From NCBI GenBank assembly GCA_009783605.1, contig WRDE01000042.1, positions 1 to 10,393 on the forward strand: a stretch of 10,393 nucleotides of DNA, written 5' to 3'. Shown here one piece after another: positions 4,865 through 10,393 of this stretch; position 1 is the first letter of the stretch; every line of letters starts with the position of its first letter. Source of the stretch: Oscillospiraceae bacterium (GTDB taxonomy: Bacteria; Bacillota; Clostridia; Oscillospirales; Acutalibacteraceae). The position numbers and the translations under genes are program-made. Under the pieces are notes generated by a model. The model was not told the origin of the DNA. It searched no databases and saw only the letters and a list, made by a program, of their open reading frames with translations.

Positions 4865-7345
4865 TCAATCCCGCATCATATACAGCTGGAATTCATAAAT
4901 CGACACATTTTTGGTGTCGGTGACGTTCAGCCGGATCCGGTCGGCGGTGAAGGCGTCGAACTCGCACCAGATTTCTTCTCCGGGGTTGCCGCCGGTATAC
5001 GCGACCGCCCAAGCATCGTCTTTCCAATATTCTATCCGGAACGCGTGGGTCCAGTTGTTGGTCCCGGTATAATGTTTGATAAACACGGTATCGACGGTCA
5101 CCGGCGCGTCGAAACGCAGCTCCAGCGTGGCGGCGGAGGTGTTGTCATTCGTCGCCCACCGGGTATCAAGATCCCCGTCGATCGCTTTCCAGCCGTTATA
5201 AGTCGCGTTGCCCTGATAGAAATTGGTCACCAGCACATTGGTCGCCTGCCGCGCGAAATTGATATGCTGCTTCGCTTCGGGATAGCCCTCGACGGCGATC
5301 TCCACCACACTGTAAAGGGGGTGGGCGACGATGCCGGCGGTCTGGATCACCATTTCGGATTTGTTTACGGTATAGGTCAGCGCCGTGCCGCTGCGCATAT
5401 CCTTGATGCCCAGGATTTCATTTTCCGGAAGAGGGATGGTTATGGCGCCGGAGGCCGGCAGGCTTTTGACGAATATGAACAGTTTCCCGTCCTTAACAGT
5501 GGCCTTATGCCCTTCCCGGATGCTGGTAAAGCAGGATTGCCCGGTGCCGTAGATGCTGTCGCCGTAGATATCTAACCACGCGCCCATATCCTTCAGCCGC
5601 TGCTGGGATATCTCCGGCACATTCCCGAGGCCGTCCGGCCCGATATTCAGCAGATAGTTGCCGCCCTTGGACGCGGTATCCACTAAATTGCTGATCAGGT
5701 TATCGGCGGTTTTCCAGCTGCTGGCGGCGCTGTAGGATTTATAGCCCCAGGAATCGTTGATGGTCATGCAGGTTTCCCAGTCGTAGTTTTGAGTGCCGCT
5801 CGGAATGGTCTGCTCCGGGGTGCCGTAGTCCCCCAAGGATTTGTTGCTCTCCACGAACAGCCGGTTGTTGCAGATGATCCCAGGGTTCAGGGTGCGGACA
5901 TATTTATACAGCTCCGCGCCGTCGGTGGCGCCCCACCAGCCCTTGTCGCCGCCCATGTCGAACCAGATCAGCGCGGGATCATACTTTTCGATTAGCTCCC
6001 GCAGCTGCCCCTTCATCCGGGCTTTGTATTCGTCCTTGTGCTGCGGGTACATATTGTTCCAGCTGTATTGGGAATAATCGTACCAGTCCGGGATGGAATA
6101 ATACACGCAGAATTTGACGTCCTGCTCCCGGCATTCCCGGGACAGCTCAGCCATAATATCCGGGCCGGTATAGTCGCCGTAGCCGTTCAGCTTATAATCC
6201 CGGAAGGTGCGGATACCGGTATCGTACATCGAAAATCCGTCATGGTGCTTGGAGGTGATGACGATATATTTCTGCCCCGCCGCTTTGGCCAGATCCACAA
6301 TCCCCTTCGCGTCGAATTCGGTCGGGTTGAAAGGTTTTGCAATATCCTTCGCGTAATCGGTTTTGGAAATGTTCCGCAGCTGCATGATCCATTCGGTGCC
6401 GTTGCCGCCGACATTCACCCCTTTATACACGCCGCCGGGCAGCGCATAGGGGCCGAAATGGATAAACTGGCCGAACCGGGCTTCCCGGAACCAGGTCATC
6501 CGCTCGTATTTCTGCACCGGCGTCTCGGTACCGGTATAGGTAGAGAAGGTGAAAAAGTCGATGTTGATATCCATCCCGTCCCGGAAGAACAAAATCACAT
6601 CATGAATGTCGGAAACGCTTTTTACAGCTGCGTAGCTTTCCAAAAATACTTTTTCGTCCTTTGTCCCTTTCGGCGGCTTTACCGTGGCGATCAGATTTTC
6701 CGGATCAATTTCGTCGATATAGACCTCAATAAGGCTCTCCGACTGATCGAATTCCGATGAGATCAGCAGCATCAGCGACCGATATGCCCCTTCGCCAAAG
6801 TCCACATCTTTATACACCATATAATCCTGCGGCATAAAATATCCTCCGATCGAGGTGAAATCCGCCGCCAGCTCGTTCGGCACGACCGTCTCCGAAAGAT
6901 TTGCCTCGTCATAGTCCGCGGCTTCGATGGCAAAAGGATTGATCGGATCAACAGGCGGCGGGGGATCCGGAGGGTCCGGAGGGTCCGGAGGGTCCGGGGG
7001 TTCCGGCGGATATTCCGCGTCGGGGAAGCCGTCTATCTTGTCGACCAGAAATTGCAAAATCAGCCGGGCGCTGGAGACCGACACGCCTTTGCTGTCCACA
7101 TTGGCAGCGATCAGCGGCAGGCCGGTTAAGGTAATTTTTTCGACCAAATGCTGCAATACCAACCGGGCGTCGCCGATATCCACCTCTCCGTTACCGTTGA
7201 CGTCGCCGGGCATGAAAGAGTTTTCTTCTTCCTCTTGTTCAGAAGAAGAAGTTTCCTGCGCCTGTACCAATTGCATGACACCTACACTGACTATCAGCGC
7301 CGCCGCCAACAACAGCGCCAACACCTTCATCCACTTTTTCGTCAT
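4865..7345 (-). CDS. Secreted GH29 alpha-L-fucosidase with dockerin and CBMs
   Basis: An 826-residue exported exo-glycosidase predicted to remove alpha-L-fucose from glycans. Residues 1-29 are a signal peptide (cut after V-Q-A). A type I dockerin spans 46-108, followed by a Pro/Asp-rich linker (110-132) and a CBM6-like module at 137-268 (A-I-E-A-A-D-Y-D start, N-I-D-F-F-T-F end). The GH29 domain at 276-601 shows F-G-Q-F-I-H-F-G (His296), S-K-H-H-D-G-F (His367, His368) and I-W-F-D, where Asp463 is the expected nucleophile. A fucosidase C-terminal beta domain follows at about 603-686, then an F5/8C (CBM32-like) module at 694-824 with A-I-D-G-D-L-D-T-R-W. The ATG at 7345 is chosen over a GTG nine codons upstream because a Shine-Dalgarno site precedes it and the signal peptide then starts normally. 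It has its own promoter and terminator. The exact fucosyl linkage cannot be read from the sequence. Confidence 0.93.
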   Translation of the reverse strand: MTKKWMKVLALLLAAALIVSVGVMQLVQAQETSSSEQEEEENSFMPGDVNGNGEVDIGDARLVLQHLVEKITLTGLPLIAANVDSKGVSVSSARLILQFLVDKIDGFPDAEYPPEPPDPPDPPDPPDPPPPVDPINPFAIEAADYDEANLSETVVPNELAADFTSIGGYFMPQDYMVYKDVDFGEGAYRSLMLLISSEFDQSESLIEVYIDEIDPENLIATVKPPKGTKDEKVFLESYAAVKSVSDIHDVILFFRDGMDINIDFFTFSTYTGTETPVQKYERMTWFREARFGQFIHFGPYALPGGVYKGVNVGGNGTEWIMQLRNISKTDYAKDIAKPFNPTEFDAKGIVDLAKAAGQKYIVITSKHHDGFSMYDTGIRTFRDYKLNGYGDYTGPDIMAELSRECREQDVKFCVYYSIPDWYDYSQYSWNNMYPQHKDEYKARMKGQLRELIEKYDPALIWFDMGGDKGWWGATDGAELYKYVRTLNPGIICNNRLFVESNKSLGDYGTPEQTIPSGTQNYDWETCMTINDSWGYKSYSAASSWKTADNLISNLVDTASKGGNYLLNIGPDGLGNVPEISQQRLKDMGAWLDIYGDSIYGTGQSCFTSIREGHKATVKDGKLFIFVKSLPASGAITIPLPENEILGIKDMRSGTALTYTVNKSEMVIQTAGIVAHPLYSVVEIAVEGYPEAKQHINFARQATNVLVTNFYQGNATYNGWKAIDGDLDTRWATNDNTSAATLELRFDAPVTVDTVFIKHYTGTNNWTHAFRIEYWKDDAWAVAYTGGNPGEEIWCEFDAFTADRIRLNVTDTKNVSIYEFQLYMMRD
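6966..7000 (-). repeat. 9-bp tandem repeat encoding the Pro-Asp linker
   Basis: TCCGGAGGG (plus-strand form) is repeated nearly perfectly about four times. On the coding strand each unit gives Pro-Pro-Asp, forming the extended linker between the dockerin and the CBM6-like module of the GH29 protein. The copy number could change by replication slippage in steps of three residues without breaking the frame. Confidence 0.85.
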
Positions 7346-7354
7346 TTTTAACAA

Positions 7355-7360
7355 CCGCCT
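7355..7360 (-). promoter_or_regulatory. Ribosome binding site deciding the GH29 start
   Basis: AGGCGG on the minus strand, nine bases before the ATG at 7345. The alternative GTG at 7372 has no purine-rich site in front of it, and its reading would run through this site. Translation therefore most likely starts at 7345. Confidence 0.65.
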
Positions 7361-7388
7361 TTCTAATAACACATAATCGTACCGTCTT

Positions 7389-7418
7389 ATTATACAGCAT
7401 AGCCGGGAATAGAATCAA
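7389..7418 (-). promoter_or_regulatory. Sigma-A-type promoter of the GH29 gene
   Basis: On the minus strand, TTGATT (7413-7418) and a perfect TATAAT (7389-7394) are 18 bases apart. Transcription would start near 7382, leaving about 37 bases of leader before the ATG at 7345. It lies just downstream of the terminator of the preceding operon, so the GH29 gene appears to be a separate unit. Confidence 0.72.
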
Positions 7419-7429
7419 GCCCTAATTTA

Positions 7430-7471
7430 CTATAAAACAAACCTCTTGAAACAAATTCCCGTTCCAAGAGG
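7430..7471 (-). terminator. Intrinsic terminator of the TasA-like operon
   Basis: On the minus strand, CCTCTTGGAAC (7461-7471) pairs with GTTTCAAGAGG (7442-7452) as an 11-bp stem with one G-U pair and an eight-base loop. A T-rich tail (TTTGTTTTATA) follows. It lies 26 bases past the stop of the sortase-anchored gene and ends that operon. Confidence 0.82.
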
Positions 7472-7497
7472 TCCGCTGTAAAGTATAAAGCTGTCAT

Positions 7498-8451
7498 TTA
7501 TCGGTAATTGTATTTTTTTCTTCTGTTCTCCCGAACAATCAGGGCGGTGATCACGATAAGGCCCAGCAGTGACGCGGCGGAAACCGCCGCCACGGTGAAG
7601 ACGTCCTGTCTGTCGCCGGTTTTCGGAATAACTACCTCATAATCATATTCCTTTTCGACATCTTTCGGCGCATCCAGAGGCGGATCTTCTTCATCAATGA
7701 TGAAAAGCTCTGTGGGAGCAGCGGTTGTTGTGGTAGTCGGCGGATCGGTAGGTGCTTCCGTAGGCGCGGCAGTTGTTGTGGTCGGGACCGGAATATCATA
7801 TTCCGCGATAAATACCCATTCCACCGCGGCAAAGGCATTTTGGTATTCATTGCCTAATTCACGGGGGATATTGACCGTCACATCAATGTATCCGGAGCTT
7901 TCGGCGCTCACATTGCCGAGGGGGGTTCCGGCCGCGCCGTACATCCCGTCTCCGTCTCCGCGCATAGATCCCTGATACAGCACCGCGTCATCATTAAACG
8001 GATTTTTGATGGTCACCGTCACCACATCTAACAGGTCGTCCGCCGTCATCGGCGTTTTATCGCCGAAAGAACCGCCGGCGGTGAGATCATCCGAATTCAC
8101 TCCGTCTTCCCGGTCACGGGTCACCGGGGTGGCTTTCATCGTAAACAATACCGTATAATCCGAATTGTTGGTGAGCTTTACCGTAAAATTCCTGACATCG
8201 CCGGGCAGGAGATTTTTGGTGATCTCGCCGAACAGATCGGTGATCTCTTCGCCGGTATCCGCCGTATAAATAACCGGAGCGGTCAGCTTCCATTCCCCGT
8301 TCGGGGAGGTATTGCCGAGGGCGTCCTGGCCGTAAAAATCTACCGTTCCGGCCGTGTCCGCATGGACGCTTGCCGAAAAAAACACAAGAGGGAGTATACC
8401 TGCCAGCATGACGGCGGACAGGCGTTTAATAAATTTTATATGCTTTTTCAA
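7498..8451 (-). CDS. Sortase-anchored TasA/CalY-like surface protein (IPKTG)
   Basis: A 317-residue surface protein. It has an ordinary Sec signal peptide (1-31, cut after V-H-A). A beta-rich domain of about 190 residues follows, with L-L-P-G-D-V-R-N-F-T and L-T-N-N-S-D-Y-T near 81-100 and E-L-G-N-E-Y-Q-N-A-F near 198-207. Next comes a Thr/Pro/Ala-rich stretch (221-247) and an acidic segment. The C-terminus is a classic sortase signal: I-P-K-T-G (275-279), a membrane span (about 284-306) and a basic tail (R-E-N-R-R-K-K). The motif is a variant of LPxTG with Ile first. The PGD-plus-N-N-S-D pattern also occurs in the two neighbouring TasA/CalY-like proteins, so I infer a related fold. Translation starts at TTG with AGGGGG eight bases upstream. 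It is the last gene of the operon. It probably fixes fibre or matrix material to the wall; no enzyme motif is visible. Confidence 0.78.
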   Translation of the reverse strand: MKKHIKFIKRLSAVMLAGILPLVFFSASVHADTAGTVDFYGQDALGNTSPNGEWKLTAPVIYTADTGEEITDLFGEITKNLLPGDVRNFTVKLTNNSDYTVLFTMKATPVTRDREDGVNSDDLTAGGSFGDKTPMTADDLLDVVTVTIKNPFNDDAVLYQGSMRGDGDGMYGAAGTPLGNVSAESSGYIDVTVNIPRELGNEYQNAFAAVEWVFIAEYDIPVPTTTTAAPTEAPTDPPTTTTTAAPTELFIIDEEDPPLDAPKDVEKEYDYEVVIPKTGDRQDVFTVAAVSAASLLGLIVITALIVRENRRKKYNYR

Positions 8452-8459
8452 TGAGAGTT

Positions 8460-8465
8460 CCCCCT
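8460..8465 (-). promoter_or_regulatory. Ribosome binding site for a TTG start
   Basis: AGGGGG on the minus strand, eight bases before the TTG at 8451. This strong site supports the unusual start codon, which is directly followed by Lys-Lys and a normal signal peptide. The next in-frame ATG (residue 15) would destroy the signal peptide. Confidence 0.7.
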
Positions 8466-8514
8466 TCCGTTTGGGTCAGCAAATTTGATTATCTGTGTAT
8501 TTAAGAAGTCTGAT

Positions 8515-9225
8515 TTACCACCCGGCGCCCGCTTCATTGCCGGTACCGTTTATAAACGGATTATTGGCGATCTGCACCGCTTGAGCAGTCAGGATAATGC
8601 TTACATCCGCTCCCGCGAGATCCAATTCCGTTGAATCAAACGACAATCCGCCGTTCAATAACAGTGCTTCACCGTTTCCGGCAAAGGTCGCCAGCGTAAT
8701 CGCTCCCGGAGCCCCCGCTCCGTAGTAGAAATATCCGCTGAAGGGATCGTCGCCGACAGCGCTTCCCACCCAGACAAAATCGCTCACTGCGGCTGCTAAT
8801 ACGGCCTGCTGAACAAAGGCGCAAACAGCGGCTTCTTTGGCGGTATCTCTCACCGGGATCATCTCCCCGAAGGTCGGCGAGCTTTCTTCTTCATCCTCTA
8901 TCATTATCCAGCATTCCACTGTGATAGACGCCTCGATGCGGAGATACGCGTCGGTCGCTGTATTGTTCACGGCCTTTGTCTGTTTATCGACTTCATCCCC
9001 TTGGTCCCATTCTCTCCAGGAAAGGCCTTCCACCTCTTCCCAGTCTTCCGCATCACCGTCTGTATCATTGCCGCTTTTTTCCAATAATGTGATGTCTAAA
9101 TTGGTAAACGACACGGTATTGGTGGCGGTACCGGAAGCGTCTCTCAACAGCATCAATGTGCCGGTGATGACCAACGATGCCACAAGAACCGCGGCGAGGG
9201 CCGCGAGAAACAATTTCTTTTTCAT
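8515..9225 (-). CDS. TasA/CalY-like protein with SipW-type signal peptide
   Basis: A 236-residue exported protein. The N-terminus M-K-K-K-L-F-L-A-A-L-A-A-V-L, then V-I-T-G-T-L-M-L-L and T-A-T-N-T-V-S-F-T-N-L-D-I (32-45), is the signal type cleaved by SipW-like signal peptidases and typical of TasA/camelysin-family subunits. Further family features are V-N-N-T-A-T-D-A-Y-L-R-I (86-97), the aromatic G-Y-F-Y-Y (164-168) and the closing L-T-A-Q-A-V-Q-I-A-N-N (212-222). Two acidic stretches lie at about 53-80 and 110-116. TasA (Bacillus subtilis) forms biofilm fibres and camelysin (CalY) is a surface protein; the same role here is inferred. A strong AGGAGAG site lies eight bases before the ATG. It sits 55 bases after the upstream paralogue and 63 bases before the anchored protein, without a terminator, so these are probably co-transcribed. 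Confidence 0.82.
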   Translation of the reverse strand: MKKKLFLAALAAVLVASLVITGTLMLLRDASGTATNTVSFTNLDITLLEKSGNDTDGDAEDWEEVEGLSWREWDQGDEVDKQTKAVNNTATDAYLRIEASITVECWIMIEDEEESSPTFGEMIPVRDTAKEAAVCAFVQQAVLAAAVSDFVWVGSAVGDDPFSGYFYYGAGAPGAITLATFAGNGEALLLNGGLSFDSTELDLAGADVSIILTAQAVQIANNPFINGTGNEAGAGW

Positions 9226-9280
9226 GGTATTTTCTCTCCTTTTTATGTGTTAGCAACGTTATCTGCCGGGTATCCGCCCA

Positions 9281-10021
9281 TTATTTGTAATCAAATGCCG
9301 TGCTGAAAATGGTCTGGAAAAAATTGTAGTAATCCGCTTCACCGGTATCGGCCGGATCATATCCGGAGTTGTCGGACTGTACGCCGTAAGCGGTGAGCGC
9401 CAGAGTCAGCGTGACGCCGGACCAGGAATTGTCCAGATATTCCGGAACCTTGATCAATCCGAAAACATCCGGCGTGACCTCGCCGGCCGCCAGCGCTTCC
9501 AACGCTTTGGTGTCCGGGTTGATCAGATACCAGCTGCCGACTAAGGCGTCGCCGTCAATATACTGCGCGCTCTCTCCCCACCAGGCGTCATCGGTCCCTT
9601 CAATGCTGTTGAAGAAATCCCGGATAGCGGACTCGTTGGCCGCGAAAAACGCCGCCAATTGCTCACCGGTAACCGCTTCGCCGTCTTTGGATACGGTCAG
9701 ACTGCCTTTTACGGCGATAAACACATCTACGCTGCCGATATTCTCAACGCTGGGCTCCTTTTCCAGAATGTCGCCGGGCACAACTATGCCGAATTCGATA
9801 CCGCTGACCACCGTGGGTTCATCCACCGAGTCGATCGGGATCCTTTCCCCGTCGCGCAGAATATATCCGCCGCGTTCACGGAGGATGATTTCCGCCGCGC
9901 CGATGGTTACGGCATTGGTGGCGGTCGGGGTTACGGTGGTCAGCAACATCAATGTACCGCCGATAACGAGACCCAAGACCAATACTGCCGCAATGATGCC
10001 GAGAATCATTTTCTTTTTCAT
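9281..10021 (-). CDS. TasA/CalY-like protein with SipW-type signal peptide, paralogue
   Basis: A 246-residue paralogue of the next gene in the operon. It starts M-K-K-K-M-I-L-G-I-I-A-A-V-L and continues with V-I-G-G-T-L-M-L-L and T-A-T-N-A-V-T-I-G-A-A-E-I (33-45), again a SipW-type signal. V-V-P-G-D-I-L (80-86), V-E-N-I-G-S-V-D-V-F-I-A-V-K (92-105) and the closing L-T-A-Y-G-V-Q-S-D-N (209-218) are typical TasA/CalY family positions. The middle (about 118-150) is a likely helical insertion rich in Ala and aromatic residues, and the end is rich in Tyr and Phe. The AGGAGAG site is 11 bases upstream. Overall similarity to its neighbour is confined to the signal region and short motifs, so the two are probably distinct subunits rather than a recent duplication. 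Function inferred: secreted matrix or fibre subunit. Confidence 0.82.
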   Translation of the reverse strand: MKKKMILGIIAAVLVLGLVIGGTLMLLTTVTPTATNAVTIGAAEIILRERGGYILRDGERIPIDSVDEPTVVSGIEFGIVVPGDILEKEPSVENIGSVDVFIAVKGSLTVSKDGEAVTGEQLAAFFAANESAIRDFFNSIEGTDDAWWGESAQYIDGDALVGSWYLINPDTKALEALAAGEVTPDVFGLIKVPEYLDNSWSGVTLTLALTAYGVQSDNSGYDPADTGEADYYNFFQTIFSTAFDYK

Positions 10022-10055
10022 GACCTTCTTCTCTCTCCTTTTAGTTTTTTGGGTT

Positions 10056-10070
10056 GCTATATATTATAGC
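10056..10070 (-). promoter_or_regulatory. AT-rich palindrome holding a -10-like box
   Basis: GCTATATATTATAGC has perfect six-base arms (GCTATA and TATAGC). On the minus strand it contains TATAAT (10063-10068), 42 bases before the start of the 9281-10021 gene. No -35 box is recognisable at 15-18 bases, so it may be an operator-like site, a weak internal promoter, or chance in an 87-base intergenic gap. Confidence 0.3.
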
Positions 10071-10108
10071 CCCTGAGGCTTATTTCCGGATTCAGCGCGG
10101 GGGTATCA

Positions 10109-10393
10109 TTACGGACGCGGCAGGAGAGTCGGGAAATAATCAAAGAGTGTCGGTCCGCCCGGGTTTTCCTTGGAAACCTGGGCGAGATGGCCGGTAAATT
10201 TCAGCCCGAGGACGATACCGTCTTTTCCGAGTTTGGCGAACAGCTCCAGATCCTCCGCGTCAAAACCTGAACTGTCGAGTTTACCGCTCGGAATAAGGAC
10301 GCCGGTAAAGATCGGCAGGGTCGCCGACAGCTGGTCATCTTGATTGCCCGGCGGCAGTTCAAAGAGCGCATCGCCGTCCATATAGAAATAATA
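10109..10393 (-). CDS. TasA/CalY-like protein, C-terminal part
   Basis: The last 94 residues of a protein that begins outside the window to the right. It opens with Y-Y-F-Y, has L-P-I-F-T-G-V-L-I-P (about 27-36) and then L-G-L-K-F-T-G-H-L-A-Q-V-S-K-E-N (about 62-77). This is the same order of an aromatic strand, a strand ending in a hydrophobic-Pro motif and a final strand with a conserved Gln seen in TasA/CalY-family C-termini and in the two downstream genes. It lies 87 bases upstream of the next gene and points the same way, so it is likely an earlier member of the same operon. Whether it carries a SipW-type signal cannot be seen. The family call is tentative because the N-terminus is missing. 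Confidence 0.6.
   Translation of the reverse strand, partial: YYFYMDGDALFELPPGNQDDQLSATLPIFTGVLIPSGKLDSSGFDAEDLELFAKLGKDGIVLGLKFTGHLAQVSKENPGGPTLFDYFPTLLPRP

Noticed and set aside
6038..6760. 240-residue plus-strand open frame opposite the GH29 gene
   Set aside because: It is a shadow of the GH29 and CBM6-like coding sequence and shows no recognisable motif or plausible gene context.
6966..7000. Short tandem repeat considered as a CRISPR array
   Set aside because: The 9-base units have no spacers, lie inside a gene and encode a Pro-Asp linker.
7346..7372. GTG start extending the GH29 protein by nine residues
   Set aside because: No ribosome binding site precedes the GTG, while the ATG at 7345 has AGGCGG nine bases upstream and gives a normal Lys-rich signal peptide start.
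6927..7376. Plus-strand frame with Gly-Gly-Ser repeats
   Set aside because: The repeats are the antisense reading of the Pro-Pro-Asp linker repeat in the GH29 gene; not a separate gene.
9393..10076. 227-residue plus-strand open frame opposite a TasA/CalY-like gene
   Set aside because: It is antisense to a gene with a strong ribosome binding site and a SipW-type signal, and it has no domain signal of its own.
10068..10080. Small hairpin AGCC...GGCT considered as a terminator between TasA-like genes
   Set aside because: Only four base pairs and no T-tract on the minus strand; too weak to support termination.

Overview
The window looks like Bacillota, most likely a gut or rumen clostridium of the Ruminococcaceae/Oscillospirales type. 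The clues are dockerin-bearing secreted glycosidases (cellulosome-style modules), SipW-type signal peptides on TasA/CalY-like proteins, a sortase-type cell-wall anchor, strong Shine-Dalgarno sites and consensus housekeeping (sigma-A-type) promoters. This is inference from gene content; there is no taxonomic marker in the window. All intact genes lie on the minus strand, so they are read from right to left.

Left end (1-1048): no intact gene. It holds a cluster of mobile-element remains: the middle of a large serine recombinase (+ strand), a truncated copy of a small inverted-repeat element (MITE-like), and an ISAs1-family transposase remnant with an internal deletion and frameshifts. A perfect 14-bp inverted repeat (953-1003) lies beyond it.

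Centre (1049-7372): two large secreted glycoside hydrolases, each with its own promoter. Reading leftward, the first is a GH29 alpha-L-fucosidase with an N-terminal dockerin, a Pro/Asp linker, a CBM6-like module, the catalytic domain and a C-terminal F5/8C (CBM32-like) module. The second is a GH71/GH99-like hydrolase with a beta-sandwich module on each side of the catalytic domain, four bacterial Ig-like repeats and a C-terminal dockerin. Between them lie a complete 124-bp copy of the MITE-like element, a hairpin terminator and the second gene's promoter. The two dockerins share sequence, so the enzymes probably dock on the same scaffold and act on fucosylated or mannose/glucose-containing glycans.

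Right end (7498-10393): part of an operon for surface matrix or fibre proteins. In transcription order it has the C-terminal end of a TasA/CalY-like protein that enters from outside the window, two full TasA/CalY-like proteins with SipW-type signal peptides, and a related protein with an ordinary signal peptide and an IPKTG sortase signal. A hairpin terminator closes the operon. I infer exported subunits plus one covalently wall-anchored member. The cognate SipW signal peptidase and the sortase are not in the window.
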